Source: Marinobacter sp. NP-4(2019)
GTDB taxonomy: Bacteria > Pseudomonadota > Gammaproteobacteria > Pseudomonadales > Oleiphilaceae
Direction of reading: 5' to 3'
Assembly: GCF_003994855.1 (NCBI RefSeq)
Contig: NZ_CP034142.1
Location: forward strand, 1,116,001-1,180,000
Length of the DNA: 64,000 bases
This document shows positions 17,504-25,451 of the stretch, one piece after another. The first letter of the stretch is position 1; each line of letters starts with the position of its first letter. The notes below the pieces were generated by a model that saw nothing but the letters and a program-made list of their open reading frames with translations, had not been told where the DNA came from and ran no database searches. The translations under genes were made by a program, and so were the position numbers.

Positions 17504-18142
17504 ATGCCGCCGCTGATTGTACGCTCACTGGGAGAACAGCCGTACCTGGAAACCTGGGAGGCGATGAAAACCTTCACTGCGGATCGTGACGACACCGTGG
17601 CGGATGAACTGTGGTGCCTGGAGCACCCCCGGGTCTACACCCAGGGGCAGGCGGGCAAGGCCGAACACATCCTGGCGCCGGGGGATATTCCTGTTATCCA
17701 GGTGGACCGGGGTGGGCAGGTGACCTACCACGGCCCTGGCCAACTGGTGATTTATCTGCTGATCAATCTGCCGCGGGCCAGGCTCGGTGTGCGCACCCTG
17801 GTGGACCAGATTGAACAGGCGATCGTGCGGGTGTTGGCAGATTCTGGTATTACGGCGGCCCCGAGGCCGGATGCTCCCGGGGTTTATGTTGGGGATGCCA
17901 AAATAGCTTCGCTGGGGCTGCGCGTCCGTCGTGGCTGTTCATTCCATGGGCTGGCATTGAACGTAAATATGGATATGGAGCCGTTTCGTCGCATTAATCC
18001 CTGTGGCTATGCGGGTATGGCCATGTGCCAGGTCAGTGACTTTGTCAGCGGCGCTACCGTGGCGGACTTCTCTGCCAGGTTGGCGGACGAGCTGGTCACG
18101 GGGCTGGGCCATGACCAGGTCGAGTATCGTGCCGGTTGGTAA
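17504..18142 (+). CDS. lipB: octanoyl-[acyl-carrier-protein]:protein octanoyltransferase
   Basis: Moves octanoyl groups from ACP to lipoyl domains, the first step of lipoate synthesis. The ATG at 17504 gives 212 aa, the family size; the open frame from 17432 lies within ybeD. Key segments are GQVTYHGPGQLVIYLL, the catalytic Lys region GDAKIASLGLRVRRG and the catalytic Cys in INPCGYAGM. The partner lipA is not next to it but lies at 49376-50416 on the other strand. Confidence 0.97.
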   Translation: MPPLIVRSLGEQPYLETWEAMKTFTADRDDTVADELWCLEHPRVYTQGQAGKAEHILAPGDIPVIQVDRGGQVTYHGPGQLVIYLLINLPRARLGVRTLVDQIEQAIVRVLADSGITAAPRPDAPGVYVGDAKIASLGLRVRRGCSFHGLALNVNMDMEPFRRINPCGYAGMAMCQVSDFVSGATVADFSARLADELVTGLGHDQVEYRAGW

Positions 18143-18171
18143 CGCCGCATTACTTCCATCGCATGCCCTGA

Positions 18172-19263
18172 CTAGTGCGTGAACGTTCCCTCAAAATCGC
18201 AGACGGTATTGCGTCCCAGGGTTTTCGCCCGATAGAGACCCTCATCGGCTCGTTGTAACAGTCGGTCAACGGACTCGGCGTTGCGGATGGTTGCCACACC
18301 GACACTGATGGTTGCTGCGATGGCCTGGCCTTCTGCGTGTACAGATTTGCGGCTGACCGCCTCACGTATCCGATGAGCGGTCTTGACGGCTTCTTCGGTG
18401 TTGGTTTCCGGTAACAATACCAGGTATTCCTCTCCACCCCAGCGCGCCAGGGTGTCGACCTTTCGGCATTGCTCCCTCAGTGTTGAAGCGACCAACCTGA
18501 TCATCTCATCGCCAACATGATGGCCATGGTTATCGTTGACGCTCTTGAACAGGTCGATGTCCATCAGCAGGACTGAAAACGTTCGCGAGTTGCGCAGGTA
18601 GCGCTGGTACTCGTTTTCGAGTTGCGCCAACACTTCCCTGCGATTGGCCAGACCCGTGAGCGCATCGTGTTTGGCGGCATACTCAAATTCCTGGGCCAGC
18701 TTCAGCAGTCCCAGTTTGCTGCGCCGTCGGCTCTGGTCCAGGACATAGCAAGTGGATATTTCAAAAGCGAATACGGCGATCATGGTGAGACGGAAACTGT
18801 CCGTGTACGGCGTGTCGAACAGCTGGTCTCCAATCGGGCTGAATAGCACGGCGACACCAAAGAGGCCGCCACTACAAGCAATAACGCCGACCCGGGACTG
18901 GCTGATATAGAACACGACCGGGGGGTAGGCAAACAGCCAGATAATGGCGGAACCATCCTCCACCGCCTGTACCGCCAGATAGGTAAACAACGCTGTGATA
19001 ATGGCAATGAAGCCCCTGCGCTGCAGGGTGCTGTTGTGACTGAGAAGATAGGCAATACCATTGAGGGCCAGAAGCCCCGCGAAAATAATCAGTAAGATGG
19101 GGGGCGTGGGATCTGCGCGCAGGGATGACCGGTACGCAAAGAAAATCAGCAAGGGTACGGCGGCGAGTGTCAACCATCCAATGAGCGTGGGAACGGGAAT
19201 TTCTCCCTTCACCTGATACTGGGACAGGTCAGTGTCCGCTTGATATGTGGCTGCATGAGTCAT
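18172..19263 (-). CDS. membrane-bound diguanylate cyclase (GGDEF)
   Basis: Makes c-di-GMP from two GTP. The ATG at 19263 gives 363 aa; the longer open frame to 19623 overlaps the divergent kinase gene and reads as non-coding. Residues about 25-180 hold several membrane segments without a clear ligand-binding domain, and the GGDEF domain follows from about 205 (AAKHDALTGLANRREVL). The signature is WGGEEY, a tolerated active-site variant. RKVD five residues upstream is the product-inhibition I-site. Unlike the pair at 5914-7928, this one looks catalytically intact. Confidence 0.88.
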   Translation of the reverse strand: MTHAATYQADTDLSQYQVKGEIPVPTLIGWLTLAAVPLLIFFAYRSSLRADPTPPILLIIFAGLLALNGIAYLLSHNSTLQRRGFIAIITALFTYLAVQAVEDGSAIIWLFAYPPVVFYISQSRVGVIACSGGLFGVAVLFSPIGDQLFDTPYTDSFRLTMIAVFAFEISTCYVLDQSRRRSKLGLLKLAQEFEYAAKHDALTGLANRREVLAQLENEYQRYLRNSRTFSVLLMDIDLFKSVNDNHGHHVGDEMIRLVASTLREQCRKVDTLARWGGEEYLVLLPETNTEEAVKTAHRIREAVSRKSVHAEGQAIAATISVGVATIRNAESVDRLLQRADEGLYRAKTLGRNTVCDFEGTFTH

Positions 19264-19370
19264 TTTAAGGTCTTGTTGTTCTGGTGTTATTGTTGAGTCT
19301 GTAATGCTGGGTTTGCAGTTCAATACTAGACGGGTTCCGGGCTTCAAAGTGTGTAGAAACGTAAAGAGTT

Positions 19371-19386
19371 GCAATGAATTCATTGC
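19371..19386. promoter_or_regulatory. 16-bp perfect palindrome in divergent promoter region
   Basis: GCAATGAATTCATTGC is a perfect 16-bp palindrome midway in the 262-base gap between the divergent diguanylate cyclase (start 19263) and ABC1 kinase (start 19526) genes. Its position suits a dimeric regulator, but no factor can be assigned. Confidence 0.35.
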
Positions 19387-19525
19387 TATATGCCTGGGAG
19401 TGAAGTTGCATTGGCCGCAAGGCCGACAGATGATTGGCGACTCAGTGAGGGTTGATGCGACTCCTGTACGTATAATGACGAAAGTAGCCCCAGGGCTGAA
19501 ATGTACTGAACCGGACGGATAATTA

Positions 19526-20980
19526 ATGGTGTCCAAAAAGCGAGGAACCTCCGTTTCACGTATCAAGACCGGAAGCTTCGAACGCCGTTTGACGCTGACC
19601 AGGGCTGGACTGTTTGCAGGCACGCGGATGGCGTCCCATATGGCGACGAACTGGTTCAGTAGCCGTGAAAAGCGGGATCAGCGTCACCGCGCCATGCTGT
19701 CCAGTCAGGCTGAATTTCTGGTGGATGAATTAGGCAAACTCAAGGGAAGTGTGGTCAAGATTGGTCAGGTTATGGCCCTCTATGGAGAACACTTCCTGCC
19801 GGAAGAGGTGACCGAAGCGTTGCACACCCTGGAAGACCAGACCACCTCCCTCGAATGGTCCGCCATAGAACGGGTCCTGAAGGACGAGTTGGGGGAGCAG
19901 CGGCTGGCAGAGCTGGACGTTGATCCCGACCCGATCGGTGCCGCTTCACTGGGACAAGTGCATCGTGCGCGCCGCAAAAGCGATGGGCTTGAACTGGTAC
20001 TGAAGGTCCAGTACCCGGGTGTGGCGGATGCAGTAGACAGTGATCTGAACGCTGTGGCCCACCTTCTGAAAATCGCCAGGCTGGTGTCTTTCGGGCCGGA
20101 GTTTAACGACTGGCTGGAAGAGGTGCGGGAGATGATGCACCGGGAAGTGGATTACCGGCTGGAAGCCCGTACCACCGAAAAATTCCGCAAGATGCTGGTC
20201 GCCGATCCCAGGTTTGTGGTGCCCAGAGTGTTGGAGGAGTTCTCCACCGCCCACGTGATTGCCTCCACCTACGAGCACGGCCATTCGGTCAGCTCCGTGG
20301 CTGTGCGGGAGCTGCCACTGGAGCGGCGTTCGGAGCTGGGGCTGGCGGCCCTGGAGCTGTTCTTCCGGGAACTGTTTGTCTGGGGGGAAATCCAGACGGA
20401 CCCCAATTTCGGTAACTACCGTATCCGCATTGCCGGTGAACAAGGCTCCGATCGGGATTACGATCAGATCGTGCTGCTTGATTTTGGTGCGGTCCAGGCT
20501 TACTCATCCTCCTTTCTCGATCCGGTGATCCAGATGATCCGGGCCTCTTATGAAGGGGACTTGCCGGCGGTTATTGAAGGCGGTGTCGAGCTGCGTTTCA
20601 TGGGCCGTGACTGGCCAGACGATGTGCTCGACAAGTTTGGTGCCGTCTGCATGTCGGTGCTGGAACCCCTGGCCCGTGACCGGAGTCAGTGGCCGGATTA
20701 CGCGGTGAACGCCAATGGTGAGTACCGCTGGAAGCAGAGTGATCTGCCGTCACGGGTAGCCCGTCACGCGGCAAGGTCAGCCATCAGCCGCTATTTCAGG
20801 GTGCCCCCCAAAGAGTTTGTGTTCCTCAACCGCAAACTGATCGGGGTGTACACTTTTATTGCGGTACTGAACGCGGAGTTTAACGGCGAGGATCTGCTTC
20901 GCGCCTACCTTTATGGCGACGGCACCGATTCCGAAGGGACGCCGGCGGCATTCAGGACCAGCCAGAGCACGAAGCCGTAA
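19526..20980 (+). CDS. ABC1/AarF/UbiB-family atypical kinase
   Basis: 484 aa protein-kinase-like fold of the ABC1/ADCK group. The family motif KxGQ appears in LKGSVVKIGQVMALY, followed by ALHTLEDQT, ASLGQVHRARR (alanine-rich loop), the catalytic segment around DPNFGNYRI and LDFGAVQAY (DFG equivalent). UbiB proper is longer and has two C-terminal membrane helices; this protein lacks them, so it is a paralogue rather than UbiB. ABC1 proteins are ATPases linked to isoprenoid lipids and quinone synthesis. Its last 70 bases overlap the convergent YqaA-type gene. Confidence 0.88.
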   Translation: MVSKKRGTSVSRIKTGSFERRLTLTRAGLFAGTRMASHMATNWFSSREKRDQRHRAMLSSQAEFLVDELGKLKGSVVKIGQVMALYGEHFLPEEVTEALHTLEDQTTSLEWSAIERVLKDELGEQRLAELDVDPDPIGAASLGQVHRARRKSDGLELVLKVQYPGVADAVDSDLNAVAHLLKIARLVSFGPEFNDWLEEVREMMHREVDYRLEARTTEKFRKMLVADPRFVVPRVLEEFSTAHVIASTYEHGHSVSSVAVRELPLERRSELGLAALELFFRELFVWGEIQTDPNFGNYRIRIAGEQGSDRDYDQIVLLDFGAVQAYSSSFLDPVIQMIRASYEGDLPAVIEGGVELRFMGRDWPDDVLDKFGAVCMSVLEPLARDRSQWPDYAVNANGEYRWKQSDLPSRVARHAARSAISRYFRVPPKEFVFLNRKLIGVYTFIAVLNAEFNGEDLLRAYLYGDGTDSEGTPAAFRTSQSTKP

Positions 20981-21363
20981 CGTACGCCCTTGCCGATGGC
21001 GACCAGTACCACAAAGTTCAGCCAGGGTACGCGCATCACGCCGCCAATGAGCGTGAGTGCGTCGCCCCCCAGGGGCATCCAGCCCAATAACAATGACCAC
21101 TGACCGTAACGGTTAAACCTGTCCCGTGCCTTTTCCAGTTGCTGCTCTGTTACCGGAAACCAGCGTTTGTTCTTAAAGCGATCCACCTGCCTGCCGATAA
21201 CCCCATTAACAACAGAGCCCAGAGTATTTCCCGCTGTTGCCCAAAACCAGAGCCACCACAGGGAATAGTCCTGGGTGACCATCGCGCCCAGCATGACTTC
21301 GGAATACGCCGGGAGCAGGGTGGCTGCGGCGAAGGCAGTCAGGAACAGGGTCAGGTATGCCAA
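20911..21363 (-). CDS. YqaA-family (DedA/SNARE-associated) membrane protein
   Basis: 150 aa inner-membrane protein of the YqaA branch of the DedA/VTT superfamily: YSEVMLGAMV, ATAGNTLGSVVNGVIGR and QWSLLLGWMPLGGDALTLIGGVMRVPW are typical. The family is thought to move or scramble lipids; the substrate of YqaA is unknown. Its C-terminal codons overlap the 3' end of the ABC1 kinase gene by 70 bases in antisense. It is divergent from the chemoreceptor gene, the two starts being 46 bases apart. Confidence 0.88.
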   Translation of the reverse strand: MAYLTLFLTAFAAATLLPAYSEVMLGAMVTQDYSLWWLWFWATAGNTLGSVVNGVIGRQVDRFKNKRWFPVTEQQLEKARDRFNRYGQWSLLLGWMPLGGDALTLIGGVMRVPWLNFVVLVAIGKGVRYGFVLWLVLNAAGVPSESVPSP

Positions 21364-21409
21364 GTTGTTACCTCGCTATAAACACCGCAACCGAACAGGT
21401 TTCATTGCA

Positions 21410-23536
21410 ATGAATGAGCTTTCGTTACGCTTCAAACTTTACGCCCTGGTCATTACGCTGCTACTGGTGATGGGTGGCAGTATCGTGGTGACTGCCCAAT
21501 TGTCACTGGGTGATATGGAAGAACGGATCACCACGGAAACCCGGGATACTGTGCAGGGTATTGTGATGGAACGGCTCAGTGCAACCGCGGGCAAGTACGG
21601 CGAACTGGTCAGTGGCCAGTTTGCGACGGCCTATCGTACCCCGGAAGTGGTTCGCAACGTGATTATCCGCAATATTCAGGCAGACAGTTCCGGCCGGATC
21701 AGTCGGATCGCGTTGCAGGAGACCGTTGGCAGAGTGCTGGAGGAGCAGAAGAGTCTCAGCTCTGTGTACGCGCAGTTTGAGCCGGACGCCTACGATGGGC
21801 AGGACCGGTACTTCACCGGCGGTGTGGAGGAGCACAGCAGCGATGAGGGCACTCTGGAAATCTATTTCTATCGCTCCCCCGACGGTGAAGTCGTTTTCAG
21901 TCGTACCGAAGACCCGGGCATCAAATACCTGGATAACCGTAACGAGTTCGGTATTCGTGAAGCGGAATGGTACTTGTGTTCGCGGGACAGTAAACAGCCA
22001 TGCATCATGGAGCCCTATGAATACGAGATCGCAGAAGGCTATTCCGAACTGATGACCAGCCTGGTGGTTCCGATTCTCGATGGTGGCAAGTTTGCCGGGG
22101 TGGTGGGGGTTGATATCAATCTGTCGACACTCCAGAAAACCATTCGGAGCGTCAGCAACGAGCTTTACGAAGGCCAGTCACGGGTTACATTGTTGAGTGA
22201 CAAGGGGCTGATTGCCGCATCCAGCCATTACGATGATCACCTGGGGCGTCCCCTCAATGAAGCCTTGCCTGAGTTGGCGGACAAGTTTGTGAATCTGCAC
22301 CAGGAAAAGAAGAGCTACGATGATGGTGAGACCCTTGCCGTGTCTTATCCGGTGGAGATCGATCTGCCGGGCACGCAATGGTCGCTGTTGATTGAGCTGC
22401 CGCGGGATATTGCTCTGGCCGATGTGTCCGAGATTACCGCACTATTGTCCGACGAAGTCAGTGCCACGGCTGCACGTCAAACCATGGTTGGCATTATGGT
22501 GTCGGTCATTGCCATTTTGATCCTGGTGCTGCTTGTTCGCTCCGTAACCCGGCCCCTGAATGAAATCCGCGACCGAATGAAGAATCTCGCCAGTGCGGAA
22601 GGGGATCTCACCAGTGAATTGTCCATTGAAACCCACGCGGAGTTGATCGAGCTGGCGGGTGGATTCAATGCGTTCCTGGCTCGATTGAGAAATATGATCA
22701 ACGATCTCAAGAGTGTGAACGGCAAGGTTCGTCAACAGGCAGCGGATGTAGGCGGCATTGCGCGGGAAACGGATGAGCAGACCGAGCGACAACATCAGGA
22801 CATCGACAGCGTTGTCACGGCTATGAACGAGATGTCGGCGGCCGCAGGTGAGGTGGCCGGGTTTGCCGGAGAAGCGGCTGAGAATGCCCGGCAGGCCCAG
22901 GATGGTGTCCGGTTCACCCAGGATACGCTGACTGCCGCGGTGGATGGTGTCAGTGCCTTGTCCGCGGATATGGACGAAGCCAGTACCGCCATCACCCAGG
23001 TGGCGACTCGCAGCGATGATATTAACCGTATCCTGGACGTGATTCGTGGCGTTGCCGAGCAGACCAACCTGCTGGCCCTGAATGCAGCCATAGAGGCTGC
23101 CAGGGCAGGTGAGCAAGGGCGTGGCTTTGCGGTGGTGGCCGACGAGGTGCGTACCCTGGCGTCCCGTACCCGTGAATCCACGGATGAGATCAGTGAAATG
23201 ATTGAAGGTCTGCAGAGTGACGTGAACGGTGCGGTGTCGGTGATTCGTTCCGGTGTGGACCGGGCGACAACGGCGGTTGATGGCACCCGTGAAGCGGACC
23301 ATTCCCTGGCGGCGGTAGTCGAGCGTATCGGGACCATCGTGGAACACGTGACTCAGGTAGCGACAGCGGCCGAGGAGCAGAGCTCTGTCAGTGAAGAGAT
23401 CAACCGGAACCTGACAAAAATCGGGGATGCGGCCAGCGATCTCCGGCTTCTTGCCCAGCGGGTTCGCAGTAGTGGAGAAACCCTGGATGAACAGGTCACT
23501 GTGCTGGATTCTGAGCTTGGGCGCCTGAAAACCTGA
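21410..23536 (+). CDS. methyl-accepting chemotaxis protein with Cache-type sensor
   Basis: Chemoreceptor that controls the CheA kinase. The ATG at 21410 starts a signal anchor (RFKLYALVITLLLVMGG) and gives 708 aa; the frame open from 21275 is upstream noise. A large periplasmic region (about 32-390) resembles a double Cache sensor (DPGIKYLDNRNEF, VVPILDGGKFAGVVGVDI). The second membrane helix at about 395-415 leads to a HAMP linker (RSVTRPLNEI). The cytoplasmic tip EQTNLLALNAAIEAARAGEQ is diagnostic. Ligand unknown. It is a lone receptor without che genes nearby. Confidence 0.95.
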   Translation: MNELSLRFKLYALVITLLLVMGGSIVVTAQLSLGDMEERITTETRDTVQGIVMERLSATAGKYGELVSGQFATAYRTPEVVRNVIIRNIQADSSGRISRIALQETVGRVLEEQKSLSSVYAQFEPDAYDGQDRYFTGGVEEHSSDEGTLEIYFYRSPDGEVVFSRTEDPGIKYLDNRNEFGIREAEWYLCSRDSKQPCIMEPYEYEIAEGYSELMTSLVVPILDGGKFAGVVGVDINLSTLQKTIRSVSNELYEGQSRVTLLSDKGLIAASSHYDDHLGRPLNEALPELADKFVNLHQEKKSYDDGETLAVSYPVEIDLPGTQWSLLIELPRDIALADVSEITALLSDEVSATAARQTMVGIMVSVIAILILVLLVRSVTRPLNEIRDRMKNLASAEGDLTSELSIETHAELIELAGGFNAFLARLRNMINDLKSVNGKVRQQAADVGGIARETDEQTERQHQDIDSVVTAMNEMSAAAGEVAGFAGEAAENARQAQDGVRFTQDTLTAAVDGVSALSADMDEASTAITQVATRSDDINRILDVIRGVAEQTNLLALNAAIEAARAGEQGRGFAVVADEVRTLASRTRESTDEISEMIEGLQSDVNGAVSVIRSGVDRATTAVDGTREADHSLAAVVERIGTIVEHVTQVATAAEEQSSVSEEINRNLTKIGDAASDLRLLAQRVRSSGETLDEQVTVLDSELGRLKT

Positions 23537-23707
23537 GGGAGCCTCTGGAATGTGATAGTGGATTCAGGCACCAACCTGTACATCGATTGGTGCTATGACG
23601 ACCATTCAAACCATCAATTTTCTTTTTTGCGGTGGCATGACATCATGTCGTCAATATTTACTAACGGCGTGACCCCCGCCTGATTTGTTCAGATTAAGGA
23701 GCAAGAT

Positions 23708-23959
23708 ATGGAGCATGTGACCATTTACGGCCGCTCGTCCTGCGGTTTTTGTGTTCGTGCCAGGCAACTCTGTGAAGTGAAAGGCATTCCCTTCACTTAT
23801 GTCGACATGATTGAAGAGGGCATGTCCAAGGCAGACATTGCCGAAAAGATTGGCAGACCAGTGCACACGGTGCCCCAGATCCTGGCTGGTGAGTACTATA
23901 TCGGTGGATCTGACGAGTTTGTCCGTTACTTGAGTGCCCAGGAGGCCCGGGCAAACTGA
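23708..23959 (+). CDS. grxC: glutaredoxin 3 family protein
   Basis: Glutathione-dependent disulfide reductase of the cytosol. 83 aa, the size of GrxC. The active site is CGFC (SSCGFCVRARQL) rather than the more common CPYC. The cis-Pro loop (HTVPQI) and the glutathione-binding GGSDEF follow. AGGAGC precedes the ATG. It ends at a strong bidirectional terminator shared with the convergent phosphofructokinase gene. Confidence 0.94.
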   Translation: MEHVTIYGRSSCGFCVRARQLCEVKGIPFTYVDMIEEGMSKADIAEKIGRPVHTVPQILAGEYYIGGSDEFVRYLSAQEARAN

Positions 23960-23972
23960 TCACCGATACGAT

Positions 23973-24021
23973 GAAATGAAAAAGGCGCTTGCGGTTATGC
24001 CGCAAGCGCCTTTTTCATTTC
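23973..24021. terminator. strong bidirectional terminator
   Basis: A perfect 22-bp stem (23973-23994 with 24000-24021) around a 5-base loop TTATG, GC-rich at its top (GGCGCTTGCGG) with A5 on the left and T5 on the right. It serves both grxC (+) and the phosphofructokinase gene (-). Confidence 0.92.
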
Positions 24022-24032
24022 CTGGCCAGAGA

Positions 24033-25295
24033 TCAGAGCTGGAAGTCGGTTTTCAGCTTTTTGTCCACCAGCTTGTTCTGCAGTTTGGCCACCCGGGGCA
24101 GACCATTGTCGAACGGAGGGAAACTCTCGCCATAGATCAGTGGCTCCAGGTAGTCGCGGCAATCCTGGGTGATGCGAAAGCCGTCATCCGAAATGTAATG
24201 GATGGGCATTTTCTTTTCCTGGTTGGCGACTTCGCTGAGCGGTGCCTCGCCAATATGCCAGCGATACGGTCTGGACTGTTCGCGGACAATGGTCGGCATC
24301 AGTGCCTGCTTGCCCGCCACGGCCATTTCAACTGCCGCCTTGCCCACCGCATAGGCCTGCTCAACGTCGGTGGCGGAGGCAATATGGCGCGCGCTGCGCT
24401 GCAGGTAGTCGGCCACCGCCCAATGGTACTTGTAACCCAGAGCCTGCTTGACCATGTTGGCCAGCGCCGGTGCTACGCCACCGAGCTGGGTGTGGCCAAA
24501 GGCATCCTTGGCTCCGGCATCGGCCAGAAAGCGGCCGTCTTCGTACTGGGCGCCTTCAGAGGCAACAATCACGCAGTAGCCGTACTCTTTCACGCAGAAC
24601 TCCACCCGCGCCAGGAACGCTTCCCGGTCAAACGGTATCTCCGGGAACAGGATGATGTGGGGCGGCTGGTCCTCGCCCTGTCCTGCCAGCCCGCCGGCAG
24701 CGGCAATCCAGCCGGCATGGCGACCCATGACCTCAAGGATGAACACCTTGGTGGAGGTTTCGCACATGGATTTGATGTCGAGGCTGGCTTCCAGGGTCGA
24801 GGTGGCAATGTACTTGGCCACGGAGCCGAAGCCGGGGCAGCAGTCGGTGAAGGGGAGGTCATTGTCCACGGTCTTGGGTACGCCGATACAGGTAATCGGG
24901 TAGCCCATCTTCTCGGCCAGTTGGGAGACTTTGTAGGCTGTATCCTGGGAATCACCGCCGCCGTTGTAGAAGAAGTAGCCAATGTCATGGGCGCGGAACA
25001 CTTCGATCAGGCGCTCGTATTCGCGCTTGTTCTCGGAAATGTTCTTGAGCTTGTGACGGCACGACCCGAATGCCCCGCCGGGAGTGTGGATCAGCGCCTG
25101 AATGGCTTCGTCGCTTTCCAGGCTGGTATCAATCAGTTCTTCCTTGAGTGCGCCAATGATCCCGTTGCGGCCGGCGTAGACCTTGCCGATGCGGTCCGGG
25201 TATTTGCGGGCGGTCTGGATAACCCCGCAGGCGCTGGCGTTAATGACGGCGGTCACACCGCCGGATTGAGCGTAAAAAGCGTTCTTGGTGGCCAT
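24033..25295 (-). CDS. pfp: 6-phosphofructokinase, probably pyrophosphate-dependent
   Basis: 420 aa phosphofructokinase. PKTVDND carries Lys where ATP enzymes have Gly (PGTIDND), and the NGGGDSQDT loop has Asp at the position that blocks ATP (GGDD type). Both point to pyrophosphate as phosphoryl donor. Further signatures are QSGGVTAVINAS at the N-terminus, MGRHAGWIAAAGGLA (substrate loop) and HIILFPEIPF. Such enzymes are reversible and can work in glycolysis or gluconeogenesis. Third residue of the loop is Gly rather than the usual Asp/Asn, which is unusual. It is a single gene, convergent with grxC. Confidence 0.9.
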   Translation of the reverse strand: MATKNAFYAQSGGVTAVINASACGVIQTARKYPDRIGKVYAGRNGIIGALKEELIDTSLESDEAIQALIHTPGGAFGSCRHKLKNISENKREYERLIEVFRAHDIGYFFYNGGGDSQDTAYKVSQLAEKMGYPITCIGVPKTVDNDLPFTDCCPGFGSVAKYIATSTLEASLDIKSMCETSTKVFILEVMGRHAGWIAAAGGLAGQGEDQPPHIILFPEIPFDREAFLARVEFCVKEYGYCVIVASEGAQYEDGRFLADAGAKDAFGHTQLGGVAPALANMVKQALGYKYHWAVADYLQRSARHIASATDVEQAYAVGKAAVEMAVAGKQALMPTIVREQSRPYRWHIGEAPLSEVANQEKKMPIHYISDDGFRITQDCRDYLEPLIYGESFPPFDNGLPRVAKLQNKLVDKKLKTDFQL

Positions 25296-25451
25296 CTCGG
25301 GCTGGAGCCTCCTGCTGGTTCAGTAATTGCCGCCGATGATACGACAAATGCCGGATTTTTTCATGAGCAGGATTGCGGATAACGAACCTCTTGACGACCC
25401 GCGGCGTATACGGGAGGCTTGGCACGTCCAATTCAAGAGGTCAGACCGATC

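Noticed and set aside
22442..23347. Open frame of 301 codons antisense to the chemoreceptor
   Set aside because: Low-complexity shadow of the conserved signalling domain; no homology features.
23934..25382. Open frame of 482 codons on the plus strand
   Set aside because: Antisense to the phosphofructokinase gene and runs through the strong terminator at 23973-24021.
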